A stretch of 64,000 nucleotides of DNA, from NCBI GenBank assembly GCA_034440615.1, contig JAOTOM010005155.1, positions 150,001 to 214,000 on the forward strand, in the 5' to 3' direction. Source of the stretch: Ashinkailepas kermadecensis (lineage: Eukaryota > Arthropoda > Thecostraca > Neolepadidae). This document shows positions 38,485 to 51,295 of the stretch, piece after piece (within the stretch, counting starts at the first letter, position 1; the number at the start of each line of letters is the position of its first letter). The position numbers and the translations under genes are program-made. The notes beneath the pieces are model-generated. The model was not told the origin of the DNA and did no database searches. It saw nothing but the letters and a program-made list of their open reading frames with translations.

Positions 38485-39190
38485 TCACGTCTGCTGGCAC
38501 ACCCCGCTCCCGTCTGCTGGCACACCCCGCTCCAGTCTGCTGGCACACCCCGCTCCCGTCTGCCGGTACACCCCGCTCCCGTCTGCCGGTACACCCCGCT
38601 CACGTCTGCCGGTACACCCCGCTCACGTCTGCCGGTGCACCCCGCTCCCGTCTGCCGGTACACCCCGCTCACGTCTGCCTGGTACCCCTCCCGCTCCCCA
38701 CGTCTGTCGGTACACCCCGCTCCCGTCTGCCGGTACACCCCGCTCCCGTCTGCCGGTACACCCCGCTCCCGTCTGCCGGTACACCCCGCTCCCGTCTGCC
38801 GGTACACCCCGCTCACGTCTGCCGGTGCACCCCGCTCCCGTCTGCCGGTACACCCCGCTCACGTCTGCCGGTGCACCCCTCCCGTCTCACCCCCGTCTGC
38901 CGGTACACCCCGCTCCCGTCTGCCGGTACACCCCGCTCCCGTCTGCCGGTACACCCCGCTCCCGTCTGCCGGTACACCCCGCTCCCGTCTGCCGGTACAC
39001 CCCGCTCCCATCTGCCGGTACACCCCGCTCCAGTCTGCCGGTACACCCCGCTCACGTCTGCTGGTATGCCCCGCTCCCGTCTGCTGGTACACCCCGCTCC
39101 CGTCTGCCGGTACACCCCGCTCCCGTCTGCTGGTACGCCCCGCTCCCGTCTGCTGGCACACCCCGCTCCCGTCTGCTGGTACGCCTCGTC
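38485..39190. repeat. 23-bp tandem repeat, about 30 copies
   Basis: The unit is CCGTCTGCCGGTACACCCCG plus CTC, at 23-bp spacing. Variants include CTGCTGG and CCGGTGC, and two copies carry small indels near 38675-38700 and 38870-38895. The long frames here are artefacts. Confidence 0.96.
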
Positions 39191-39840
39191 CGTACCAGTT
39201 GGGAACACGTTGCTCCTGACGTTCGGTTAGCGCCGTTCTTGTGCGCCAGCGTTTATCGCTCCGAACGATCGTACACGCTACTCGTAATGGTCGGTAAGCG
39301 CCGCTCTTGCCGGCGGGTACGTGTCGCTCCCGTCGTCTGACACACGCAGCTCTTGCCGGCGGGTACGTGTCGCTCCCGTCGTCTGACACACGTCGCTCCT
39401 GACGCAGCTCGATACGCGCCACTCCCTCCGTCATCGACCAGCTCCTGCGGCCCGCCTCCACTCCGCCTCCGGTGGCTGTGACCAAACGAAAACCTGTCGA
39501 CCGAACCGCGGTAAACAGGAACCGCGGCGGCCAACTCAGTGCGCAGCGCGACGCTTCTTGGTATTGAACTGACAGCTAAGGAAAATGACACGTATTTAAC
39601 GAACAGCGCAGCGAAGTAGCCGGGTGTCAGCTGTCGGCGACATACTGAGTTCCTCCTACTTGATTTCGTTACAGACGTCGCTGGCCTTCATAATTTTAGC
39701 AACGTCGTGATTCACGATGTTCACGCAATTCCGGCGTGCGGTCTTCCTTTCGCGTTTAGGCATTCCGAGCATGGCTAGTTCGTCTGGTCTTGTCTGGTTC
39801 GTAACGTGCTATTGTCATGATTCCCACGTTACGTTCGGGT
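39191..39840. other. Unassigned segment with a ~45-bp duplication
   Basis: CTCTTGCCGGCGGGTACGTG and following bases occur twice at about 39303-39395. The rest is not recognised. Confidence 0.5.
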
Positions 39841-39889
39841 GCTGTCGTGGCTATCGCTGTCGCCGTGCTGTCGCTGTGCTGTCGCCGTG

Positions 39890-39952
<63 letters not shown>

Positions 39953-39990
39953 TGCTGTCGCTGTCGCTGTCGCCGTGCTGTCGCCGTACT
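39841..39990. repeat. (GTCGCT)n hexanucleotide array
   Basis: A pure run of about nine GTCGCT units at about 39893-39950 sits inside degenerate GCTGTCGCC/GTGCTGTCG copies. Confidence 0.94.
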
Positions 39991-40261
39991 GTCAGGTACG
40001 CCTTACGGGCCTCTGCTGCCGCTGCAGGTGCCTCGAGCTATTCTCGACACGGCCGCGCTGCCCTCGCACCGCCCGGCTGACGCGCGCGCCGTCCATTATT
40101 GACGAATTAGCCGTATTGGACCGAGCTGACTGGACGCCTTATCGGAGACAGCCAGAGGAAAAGACGGCCAGAATCGCAGGCCGAACACAAACGCACAGCT
40201 ACGCAGCCGCCGGAAGGCTCAGACCACACAGCAGGGAAATAGTGGTTCGGGACGGTCAGGG

Positions 40262-40490
40262 GAGCTAGTGGTGGTCCAAGGAGCTAGCGTTGGTCCCGGG
40301 ACCTAGGGGTGGTCTGGGAGCTAGCGGTGATCCCGGGTGCTAGGGGTGGTCCGGGAACTGGTGGTGGTCCCGGGTGCTATGGGTGGCCCGGGAGCAAGCG
40401 GTGGTCCCGGGAGCTAGAGGTGGTTCCTGGTGCTAGCTGTGGCACCGGGAGCTGGGGTGGTCCCAGGAGCTAAAGGTGGTCCCGGGAGCC
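40262..40490. repeat. ~22-bp GGTGGTCCCGGGAGCTAG minisatellite
   Basis: About ten degenerate copies of GGTGGTCCCGGGAGCTAG with variable joints. Confidence 0.88.
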
Positions 40491-40900
40491 ATGCCGGCAG
40501 CCTGGACCTTCGGTGACTACCGAGGCGATTGGTAGCCCCTGGATCACCGCCGACCTCCGGACCACCGTCGATCACCCTCGATCCCCGGATCACCGCTGGC
40601 TCCACGGACCGCTCGCTGGCTCCCCTGAACAACACCGGCTCCCCGCACCACCGCCGGCCCTCCGACCACCCCTGGCTACCCGAACCACCCTGGCTACCCG
40701 AACCACCCTGGCTACCCGAACCACCGCCGACCCTCGGACCACCCCTGGCTGCCCGAATCACTTGCTACCCGAACCACCAGCCGATGATGGCATCGGCTCC
40801 AATCTGGATTGCCCAGGTACAAGTTTACTGCAGCCGGCTTTACTTGCTCGGACACAGCGGGTCACGCAGCGGCCCTCCTGATATGATGGCCTACCGGCTC
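40491..40900. other. Unassigned segment with an 18-bp repeat
   Basis: CTGGCTACCCGAACCACC occurs about three times in tandem at about 40670-40730 within a C-rich block. No gene is recognised. Confidence 0.55.
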
Positions 40901-41570
40901 CGGTGCCGACCCCACCACCGGCCGTGACCGACGCTGGGGCTGGTCACAGGCCGCTCGGTGTCAGGTGGCCTCCTGATGGGGCTCTGGCGCCGACCCCACC
41001 ACCGGCCGTGACCGACGCTGGGGCTGGTCACAGACCGCTCGGTGTCAGGTGGCCTCCTGATGGGGCTCTGGCGCCGACCCCACCACCGGCCGTGACCGAC
41101 GCTGGGGCTGGTCACAGACCGCTCGGTGTCAGATGGCCTCCTGATGGGGCTCTGGCGCCCACCCCACCACCGGCCGTGACCGACGCTGGGGCTGGTCACA
41201 GACCGCTCGGTGTCAGGTGGCCTCCTGATGGGGCTCTGGCGCCGACCCCACCACCGGCCGTGACCGACGCTGGGGCTGGTCACAGACCGCTCGGTGTCAG
41301 GTGGCCTCCTGATGGGGCTCTGGCGCCGACCCCACCACCGGCCGTGACCGACGCTGGGGCTGGTCACAGACCGCTCGGTGTCAGGTGGCCTGATGGGGCT
41401 CTGGCGCCGACCCCACCACCGGCCGTGACCGACGCTGGGGCTGGTCACAGGCCGCTCGGTGTCAGGTGGCCACCTGATGGGGCTCTGGCGCCGACCCCAC
41501 CACCGGCCGTGACCGACGCTGGGGCTGGTCACAGGCCGCTCGGTGTCAGGTGGCCACCTGATGGAGCCAC
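40901..41570. repeat. 84-bp tandem repeat, 8 copies
   Basis: GCTCTGGCGCCGACCCCACC recurs at 84-bp spacing. One copy near 41390 lacks 3 bp, so frames stay open through the array on both strands (248 codons +, 260 codons -). Copies differ at only a few sites. No domain is recognised, so I annotate it as an array. Confidence 0.95.
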
Positions 41571-42971
41571 CTGGCCAGGTGGGGCCTCGCCTCTGCACAG
41601 CACAGCGGTGGACGTCCCGTCGAGATTGAGCTGTGTATATACGGGGTGAGCTGCTGTACGCCATCTGCGACATTGACGGCGGTGTATATCCCGTGTCGCT
41701 GGTATGACTAGTCTGGGTCAGGAGTGGGGTATAATCTGGTCACACTGCCTCAGGACATACATACCACACTGTGTCTCCCCAAGATGATCGAACTAGGTTT
41801 TTCGATTTTATTTAATTCTAGGTACATTTTATTGAGAAACTATGGGTTTCAAGTCTTTCTTATTTATCCCTGCAGCGTTCCAAACCCTAGGAGTTCTTTG
41901 AAATTAGGTACACTTTTTGTTCCATCGAAGCTCACTCGTTCGCTGTCCAAGGTCGCTCCCCAAGGCCGTTTTTATTCGCCCCAAGCAGTTCGGCTGGATC
42001 CGTGTTTGCGTGCTGCGTAATCGGGTTATCCTCTTTTGAAGGTTTGGTGAAGCATAGCTGATCAATGTGCGAGTTGTGTAGCAGCTGTGAATCGAGTCCT
42101 TTGATAAGGCATTAGCACCAAGTGGCCAAGAAGGTGGTGCAGCCCTAGACCCGGCGCTGGATTTGTGCTTGGTAATCCTGGATGTGAAGAGGACAATTAT
42201 TGGGCAATGGAATGCGAAGATAATATTTTTTCTTCAAGCATATGACATCCAATCTCAATTTGCACTTTCCAGCTAAAGTTTTTTTCAAGAGCCGAATACT
42301 TGCTACGATGAACCTCATGCCAGCACTTTTATTTCTCAAGAACTTGTTGGAATCGGGTAGCCACCATAAGGCGCTGCTCGGGTAGCATGTCAAATCCGGC
42401 GGTGGTCAAAATCTGTAGTCACAAGGGTCGGTCGGTTCCTAATGTCGCAGGCGGTGCTGGTGTCAAATCCAATCTGGGATTGCGTTACGCTGGCTGGGTG
42501 TGTGATTTCCCCAGCCACTCCGTGACAGGCGTGTGCTGGAGTGTGTTCACTGGGCGACGTCCTGTCGAAAGCCATGGCCACGGCCACCCATGATGTGATG
42601 CAGAGCGGAGCAGTGCGACGCGTGGCGAGAACGTCTATTGAAGGCCTGGTGTTGGCCGAATGTTTTCTCCGCCGACGCCGCTGCTGCCAGGAGGCATAAC
42701 TGGCCGGCTATGTGGCGATTGCGTGTTTCCGAGCTGACGGTTTTTACGAGAAAGTAGGCAGAGGAGATATATGTCGCGATGGCACCACAGCGGCGTTTTC
42801 TCAGCATTTTCTGGGCACTGTGTGGTTATGTCAGCTTTGGGGTGCATCAAACGCTTGACTTGTGGCACGACAGCGCCGCAGGGCCGCTGTCGTGCCACTG
42901 CGACGCATGTCTAGTCAGTCTGCCTGCTCCTCGCCGTGCTTCCTCCCTGTGCTCAGCAGCACAGGTAGGAA
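41571..42971. other. Unassigned segment
   Basis: Mixed unique sequence; nothing is recognised. Confidence 0.5.
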
Positions 42972-44684
42972 GGTCATCAGACAGTCCCGTGTGTCGTCAG
43001 ACGGTCCCGTGTGTCGTCAGACAGTCCCGTGTGTCGTCAGACAGTCCCGTGTGTCGTCAGACAGTCCCGTGTGTCGTCAGACAGTCCCGTGTGTCGTCAG
43101 ACAGTCCCGTGTGTCATCAGACAGTCGTGTGCGTCGTCAGACAGTCCCGTGTGTGTCGTCAGACAGTCCCGTGTGTGTCGTCAGACAGTCCCGTGTGTCG
43201 TCAGACAGTCCCGTGTGTCGTCAGACAGTCCCGTGTGTCGTCAGACAGTCCCGTGTGTCGTCAGACAGTCCCGTGTGTCGTCAGACAGTCCCGTGTGTCG
43301 TCAGACAGTCCCGTGTGTCGTCAGACAGTCCCGTGTGTCGTCATACAGTCCCGTGTGTCGTCAGACAGTCGTGTGCGTCGTCAGACAGTCCGGTGTGTGT
43401 CGTCAGACAGTCCGGTGTGTGTCGTCAGACAGTCCCGTGTGTCGTCAGACAGTCCCGTTTGTCGTCAGACAGTCCCGTGTGTCGTCAGACAGTCCCGTGT
43501 GTCGTCAGACAGTCCCATGTGTCGTCAGACAGTTCCGTGTGTCGTCAGACAGTCCCGTGTGTCGTCAGACAGTCCCATGTGTCGTCAGACAGTTCCGTGT
43601 GTCGTCAGACAGTCCCGTGTGTGTCGTCAAACAGTACCGTGTGTCGTCAGACAGTCCCATGTGTCGTCAGACAGTCCCGTGTGTGTCGTCAGACAGTACC
43701 GTGTGTCGTCAGACAGTCCCGTGTGTCGTCAGACAGTCCCGTGTGTCGTCAGACAGTCCCATGTGTCGTCACACAGTCCCATGTATCGTCACACAGTCCC
43801 ATGTATCGTCACACAGTCCCATGTGTCGTCAGACAGTCCCGTGTGTCGTCAGACAGTCCCGTGTGTCGTCAGACAGTCCCGTGTGTGTCGTCAGACAGTC
43901 CCGTGTGTCGTCAGACAGTCCCGTGTGTCGTCAGACAGTCCCGTGTGTGTCGTCAGACAGGCCCGTGTGTCGTTAGACAGTCCCGTGTGTCGTCACACAG
44001 TCCCATGTATCGTCAGACAGTCCCGTGTGTCGTCAGACAGTCCCGTGTGTCGTCAGACAGTCCCGTGTGTCGTCAGACAGTCGTGTGTGTCGTCAGACAG
44101 TCCCGTGTGTCGTCAGACAGTCCCGTGTGTCGTCAGACAGTCGCGTGTGTCGTCAGACAGTCCCGTGTGTCGTCAGACAGTCCCGTGTGTCGTCAGACAG
44201 TCCCGTGTGTCGTCAGACAGTCCCGTGTGTGTCGTCAGACAGTCCCGTGTGTCGTCAGACAGTCCCGTGTGTCGTCAGACGGCCCGGTGTGTCGTCAGAC
44301 GGCCCCGTGTGTCGTCAGACAGGCCCGTGTGTCGTCAGACAGTCCCGTGTGTCGTCAGACAGTCGCGTGTGTCGTCAGACAGTCCCGTGTGTCGTCAGAC
44401 AGTCGCGTGTGTCGTCAGACAGTCCCGTGTGTCGCCAGACAGTCCCGTGTGTCGTCAGACAGTCGCGTGTGTCGTCAGACAGTCCCGTGTGTGTCGTCAG
44501 ACAGTCCCGTGTGTCGTCAGACAGTCCCGTATGTCGTCAGGCAGTCCCGTGCATCGTCAGACAGTCTCGTATGTCGTCAGACAGTCCCGTATGTCGTCAG
44601 ACAATCCCGTGTGTCGTCAGACAGTCCGGTATGTCGTCAGACAGTCCCGTATGTATCGTCAGACAGTCCCGCGTGTCGTCAGCG
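42972..44684. repeat. 20-bp tandem repeat, about 85 copies (1.7 kb)
   Basis: The unit is GTGTGTCGTCAGACAGTCCC. Occasional units have an extra GT (22 bp), and point variants such as TCGCG, TCCCA and TCCGG are scattered. The unit has no stop codon in the + frames, so 710- and 690-codon frames appear; the 20- and 22-bp units shift phase freely, which argues against coding. Confidence 0.98.
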
Positions 44685-45017
44685 GACATCTGACGGGGCC
44701 GGGGCATGTGTGTTGGTCGTGTATAAATGCCAGAATGCCGGAAGGACGGCATCATCTATTGGGTGTGGCTGCAGGGACTGGACGATGGGAGGTTGTCACC
44801 TTTTGGGGGCGGCAGCTGAGACTGGACGTTGTTTACCTTGTCGGCTGGACAGTACTTCTCTTGTACGGTCACGGTGCTTCTATTGTAGGCTGGACGGTGT
44901 TTCTCTTGTAGGCTGGACAGTACTTTTCTTGTAGACTGGACAGCGTTTCTCTTGTGCGCAGTCGGCACAGTCCGGTGTGGAAGACGTCCAGCATGCCGGA
45001 AAATTTTCGGTTCAGGC
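44685..45017. other. Unassigned segment with a short TGGACAGT-type repeat
   Basis: About five copies of a 'ggctggacagtacttctcttgta'-like ~25-bp motif occur at 44840-44955. Nothing else is recognised. Confidence 0.55.
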
Positions 45018-45340
45018 TCTGTGCCCATCACTGGCTGAGGGTTTTGGTCGGCCGCAGTGCAAACCCGTCATCTGATGGTTTTGGCCGGCCGTATTGCAGA
45101 CCATTGAGCCGAGGGTTTTGGCCGCCCGCATTACAGACCCTTGAGCCGAGGGTTTTAGTCTGCCTTATTACAGACCATTGAGCCGAGGGATTCGGCCGGC
45201 CGCATTACAGACCATTGAGCTGAGGGTTTTGGCCGGCCTCATTACAGACCCCTGAGTCGAGGGTTTTGACCTGCTGCATTACAGACCCCTCGGTCGCGGG
45301 CTTTGTCTTACCGCATTACAGACCCTTGAACCGAGCTGAG
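45018..45340. repeat. 37-bp tandem repeat, about 8 copies
   Basis: GAGCCGAGGGTTTTGGCCGG and CATTACAGACC recur at 37-bp spacing (for example 45106, 45143 and 45180). Confidence 0.93.
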
Positions 45341-48300
45341 AGTGCCATACTAGAATCACGATTGGTGGCTTCTGGGATGACACAGCAGCCGTGATGATAT
45401 TGGCTGTCATCGTACCGCGAATGTGCAACAAAGGGATTTACGGTGCGCTGGGCCAAGTCCCATTGGAACCCTTGCACCTCGTTATGCAAGACAAATTTGT
45501 TGTGAATGACGGATCCAGCTCTAAAGGCTTGGATCTTGTGCCGCCTCATCGAGATTCACCATTTGTCAGGTGGATGCACATCATATTATAAAAATCGATT
45601 GAACTTTGTAAATCTATGTCATTGCAATAGTTGCAAATGCTGTGGGTGATATGTGGCTGGCACGTCTGTAAATGCCGAGTCCTGACCATTACCATCTTCG
45701 TCTCACATGGAACCTCACATATACAGCATAAGCATTCTACCGTTAGTTACGTTGAGGAAAAGTAGTGCTGTTGTATCGGAAATGAAAGTTACGCTGCGCC
45801 AAATTTATGTCGAGGATGATTTACCAAAGCACATTTTAAGAGGAACGAGTTCAAATTTGGTACTGACCTTGTGTCAAGCTAGGTCACTTGACTTGCCGTC
45901 ACGAGTCTATGAGGTCAATTCGTGACGCAAATAAAACTGACTACTTTATTTCGACTATTGCAAGTTTAGTAATGTACATACCTGTTTTTTCCCTCATACT
46001 ATTTTTGCACGAGATATATGCCTCCAAAGAGTCTTGCTGAGTTATCCCTAGGGGTGTTATCCAGGCTGGTGACTCGTTTATTTCCAGACATCGGCCTCGC
46101 GACAACTTGTCCGAAGATAAGCAGCTGATTGGCGATGACGATTCTCGGCCGGCGAGGTCATAGTAGCATGCAAACCGAAAGTTGCATGCTCCCCATAATC
46201 TGGCAGCCTATATTTCCACCCGGGGCTGTGTTGGCGACAGAGCCCTGACAAGTCTGACGCATTTGCATACAGGTGCGGTTGTAATTTAGATTTAAATGGT
46301 AGCTTCGCCGCAGGTGTAGAATCCCGAACGGAACCCGTTGCTCGGATCGTGCTGAAAATGGCGCAGGTGAATTCAGAGCACCAGCTGTCGCATGTCTGGA
46401 CACATTCATGCGGAAAGCTGAGTGTAGAGAAGTTTCTATATAGGCTACGTGATAGACTAGGATAATGACCTCGCGTCACGACGACCAGTTCGACTGTTCA
46501 AAGAGATTTTCCTCTGCACGGTATATTGTGCAGCAGGTTTTGGCAATTGAACAGTAACCCTCAAATTCCAGTGCATACGTAAAATGTTCCACGACAACGA
46601 ACGACCGCGATATTTCCTATTGTTGAATTTTAAGGCCGAAATCAGTTATTAATTTAGAACGCGCGACCGCCAGCGTTACAGACCCGCGTCGCTTGGCTGT
46701 TCAGAGACGACTCCTCGACGAGGTAGGACGCTGAGATCGCCTGGCCACCAGCTCGGCACCGCCCCTATTGTTTGAAGTGAACTTTAGACTTCCTGCTGCA
46801 GCAGCGTCGGCGGCGGCCGTGGGAAGGACCGTTACAGCTCGCGTTACAGTTCAGGGCGACAGACCGGAGCGCTTACGGGATACAGCATGTACAATTACGG
46901 GACAGCCAAAAGTGCAATTTTATAGACACTCTGTTACATGAGAGATGACGGTGTGGGCGACCGGTCGATCTATTGTGGGAAAGCCCGAGCTGCCTTGTTG
47001 CCAAGTACGTGCATTATATACATCTTTGTCGGTTGACATGTGCTCGGCTGACAGTATGTAGTCGTGGTGCTGAAAATCAAGGAAGTAGGATGGACGGCTT
47101 ATTAAGGAATAGCTTAGACATTGTAGTGGGGCGGTTTAGCTAGGAGATTCAAGCCTATTGTGCATTTGTTGATAACTGAACCAAATTATGCACAGAGGTA
47201 ATATTATGAAATCGCGCAATTGCTACCCAGCGGCAGTGGCGGCTATTTTGCAAAATGGCCGACGCTTGGACGCCGCTGAACGCTCATTACTCGGAAAGTG
47301 ATACGTTCTGACTGAATTGAGAATGGAAAGGACTGTGTTGAACCTTCAATGTTACGAATACCAGTAATGCGTGATATTTGCATAACCCAAAACAGCTGTA
47401 AACACTGAATGAGCTCTATTGCTCTATTGTCTGAGTCAATGAACATTGTTGTTGATGAAATAAATGTATATATGTGAAACAAACACCGCTATATCGATAC
47501 TCAAGGGCGATAAAAACAATGACCTCTTTCTATTACCCAAGCGAACAGTATTGCACACAAAGGAGTACAATACTCGTTTGTCCAAATACCTACGCAAACA
47601 CCGACGTATAGTTTCCGGATCCCCATGCTGTATGACCTACGCAGTCGATGCGCCCCTGAACTACAATAACTAACTAAAAGTTTACGCAACCATATATATA
47701 CTAAGAATATAATTAGTAGCTTTATAGGCAAGAACTGATGATTAATCGGTTAAACTCTATTAATAATGACCTACCTATCATGTTAGCTTGTTCTTATTAG
47801 CAGTTGTAGGCAAGTCTCAGTCTGCCTGGCGTGATAGTCTAGATTTTCCTCGTTTGTGCGATAACCGGTTCTCAAATTCAATAGCTTCTTCCAGTCGCCG
47901 AGTTCCCAAATCCACGAGCCGTTCTTCAAAGTCACCAGTTGTTGGTGCCCTTGTATTTGATCGGACTGATTAGTGAACCAAACGGTGACAAATTGTGCAA
48001 CAATCTCAATAGTCCAATAGTAATACCAAAATTAACAAACGATCCAGCCTCCAAATCAACAGGCAATCACGACTGACAGTGACGGACAACCGTCCAACCG
48101 AGCCACCAAGCGTTCCAGCGCCCACATCTTGTAGAAGGCTACATCTCACTAGTATCAACAATCCAACTCTGTCTATCACTCTGTCTCACACGTACGTCCG
48201 CCCGCGTCGACTGTCGGGGTGGGGTGACTCTCCCGTCTGGGGGGGCCTGCGGTTCGCGGGCGAGGGCCATTGCGTCAGACAGGCACGTCACGCGGGCTGC

Positions 48301-49961
48301 TATTGGACATCGACACAATGACACGGTCAGGCGTGGTCAACCGTGATTGGTCGAAGTACTTCCGACCGGGCCCCTGCTCTACATGTACCATAGTGTCAGG
48401 GTGACGCGTGTATCACAATGACATGACACCCAACCGTGTCATGTCAATATGACAGTCCCGGCCGGCCGACCGCCGGTTCGCTGTGAGAACGGATGCTGAC
48501 TAAGCATAATCCACGTTTAAAAAAATGACGTCATTATTTGTGCTCTGATTGCATCATTTACGGCTGAAATATGTCATGCGAGCCAACAAACAAGTTTGTC
48601 TTAAATGCGCATATTTTGGACGTGTTGCGGTCTTTTGGGTGCTGTAAACAATTCATGCTTTGTTCTTTCTTGCGTGTATGATATTCAAAGGCAAAGATCA
48701 ATTGCCCTCCCCCACAGTATGGGTTATTCAGGTAGGAGTACAGCAACATTTAAAAACGGAGCCACGTATGGTGCGGTACAGCGGATGCCATTACAACTGT
48801 AAACAACCCGTTTGTAAAGTGGAGAGAATTGAATTTTTTCGGGAGCGTCAATCGTAGCATCTGGAAATGATATATTTCAATATTTATTCATAATACAGGT
48901 GCTTCACAGCCATAAAATAAAACGTAAAAGGAAAAATATTCATCCGCAGGATATATACTACCACTTTCTCCCTAATATTTCATATTTGCTGGTAATCCAA
49001 CGGCAAATTTATGTTCTATCCGACAACTCCTACCTCCTGGCCATGGTGCCAAATGCGGCCAGATTGGCTAGTTGTTCTGTGAATTGAGCGCTTTTTTCAA
49101 ACAGTGCCACAATTTGAATATGTTGGTGAAGTTTAATATTGAATTTATTACTTCATAGTTAAAACTTCTTGAATATTCCATATATACAGATAAAGTACAT
49201 ATATTTCAATGATATGCCCTTCATACTAGACGAAGTCATCGACATTGCATCCCGGTGCTTATTGGCCGTCGTGAAAAGGGCTAATGTTGACTAAGCCCAT
49301 TTACACTATTTATGTTTTTCAAGTTTTCATTGCCTAAATAGTGTCAAAATTGCGTATTGCCCGGCCTAAAATACCCTAATCTGCAGCTATCAAATGTGTT
49401 CGAAAAATACGTGTCAAAAACCGCCATATTGATTTTCAAGATTATTCGAAATAAATCGTTGTATAAATAAACCATTTTCGGACCTTATTCGTCGAAGGCA
49501 TTCCGATGAACGCTTTTCGATCCGTTCGTTTCCGTGCAACGCTTTGTTTGTTTGGAAGTTAATGTGGGGGTCTTGAACCCCCATCCGAGACGTGGTATGA
49601 GGATCTGACTGGAGACACTGGGCTAATACCTTCATCTAAAACTTGCATCATACCACAAGCTATTTAGATCAGTTAGGCAAGTAGTTACCTAGTTAGCACA
49701 TACATCTGAACAACCTAGCTGCTCGGAATATGCTGAATGCACGCGGTGCAACACATATTCTTGCATTTGAATACGAATGAATGATGTTTCAAGCTCTCAA
49801 CTGTAGCCAGTTACTTCCTTAACGAAGGAAGTAACTGACTTGTTTTCTTATTAAGTGTATTATCTTATTACTGAAATATTTGTGTCCGAATCGTTCATGT
49901 CGAGAAGTTGTTCACTCATTGACTTCACAACTTTGTTCGATTCCGACCGAACTAATATCGG
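45341..49961. other. Long unassigned segment (4.6 kb)
   Basis: AT-rich unique sequence with no frame over 133 codons and no domain I recognise. A perfect hairpin lies at 49808-49837. Confidence 0.5.
49808..49837. repeat. Perfect hairpin, 13-bp arms
   Basis: CAGTTACTTCCTT, the loop AACG, and AAGGAAGTAACTG. Confidence 0.82.
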
Positions 49962-50690
49962 CCACACAGTGGCATAGCTATAGGCAGCCGAATCGCACCA
50001 GCATCCACAGTGACCTTTACGAGCGCCATCTAACATTGCTACTGACATCTACAACACAATGCCATAGCTATAGGCGGCCGAATCGCACCAGCATCCACAG
50101 TGACCTTTACGAGCGCCATCGAACATTGCTACTGACATCTACAACACAATGCCATAGCTATAGGCGGCCGAATCGCAACAGCATCCACAGTGACCTTTAC
50201 GAGCGCCATCGAACATTGCTACTGACATCTACAATACAATGCCATAGCTATAGGCGGCCGAATCGCACCAGCATCCACAGTGACCTTTACGAGCGCCATC
50301 GAACATTGCTACTGACATCTGCAACACAATGCCATAGCTATAGGCGGCCGAATCGCAACAGCATCCACAGTGACCTTTACGAGCGCCATCGAACATTGCT
50401 ACTGACATCTACAATACAATGCCATAGCTGTAGGCGGCCGAATCGCACCAGCATCCACAGTGACCTTTACGAGCGCCATCGAACATTGCTTCTGACATCT
50501 GCAACACAATGCCATAGCTATAGGCGGCCGAATCGCACCAGCATCCACAGTGACCTTTACGAGCGCCATCGAACATTGCTACTGACATCTACAACACAAT
50601 GCCGCAGCCATGGGCAGTTGCATCGCACGGCCATCCACCGTAACCTTCATGAACGCTATCGAAACATTACTACTGACATCAACAACACAT
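49962..50690. repeat. 90-bp tandem repeat, about 8 copies
   Basis: GCCATAGCTATAGGCGGCCG recurs every 90 bp from 49962. The last copy (50601-50690) is strongly diverged. The unit is a multiple of three, leaving a 284-codon + frame with no recognisable function. Confidence 0.95.
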
Positions 50691-50775
50691 CGGCCAGCCA
50701 TTTAGGTGATATTTTTGATCGAACATTGTACTGACAACAACACATCGGCCAGCCATTTAGGTGAGATATTTTGAT
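50685..50775. repeat. ~53-bp direct duplication
   Basis: AACACATCGGCCAGCCATTT occurs at about 50687 and again at about 50740, followed by 'aggtga' and AT-rich sequence in both. Confidence 0.8.
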
Positions 50776-50993
50776 GACATTTTGTGGCATATGGACTGAG
50801 GGCTCCACCTCATTGGATGATTTTTTTTCAGACATGAGCAGCTTGCAGCCAAAAATAATGTTTACCATATAGAGAAGCGAGCACTTTACCAACGACCGTA
50901 TTTCTTTCATCGACACACTTTTGACGGTCAACAGCGACCGGGCCTATGCAACAGAACTTTTCAAAAAACCAATGGCAGCTCCTATATTCCTCC

Positions 50994-51029
50994 CGGCGCG
51001 CCCTTAAGCCCAAATAATCAATCAATCAA
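50994..51029 (+). mobile_element. 36-bp retroposon tail with (ATCA)n end
   Basis: The insert is CGCGCCCTTAAGCCCAAATAA followed by ATCA repeats. It is flanked by an exact 14-bp duplication, tcctatattcctcc, at 50980-50993 and 51030-51043. It is an extremely 5'-truncated retroposon of a family different from the SINE and LINEs described here. Confidence 0.85.
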
Positions 51030-51043
51030 TCCTATATTCCTCC

Positions 51044-51295
51044 AATGCAAATCCGCTCACCCTATCCAAACTAAAAGTTTTGTTTTGTTTGCTCAAGTGC
51101 TGAGAGCAAACCGTCTCGGTTCCTATAAGGCCGCCCCCCCCCAAAAAAAAAAGAAGAAGTATCCGAATAAAAAATATCAGGTGTCTTCCTATCCACCTAT
51201 CCTCATAGGGGATAGTTGGATCCTCCTATCCAACTATCCTCATGACCTGAAAAAGAAAACTGAATTCCGAGTACTGACACGTGACACCAAATGCA
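51044..51295. other. Unassigned segment
   Basis: It contains a poly-C/poly-A patch at 51135-51156 and a short 'tcctatccacctatcctc' repeat near 51187-51240. Confidence 0.5.

Noticed and set aside
42972..44684. CRISPR array
   Set aside because: Units are contiguous with no unique spacers, and the DNA is clearly eukaryotic.
42779..44911. 710- and 690-codon open frames
   Set aside because: They are the 20-bp array read in two phases; the 22-bp units shift frame and no domain is present.
46078..46479. 133-codon frame on the - strand as a gene
   Set aside because: No recognised domain, an overlapping frame of similar length and no supporting context.
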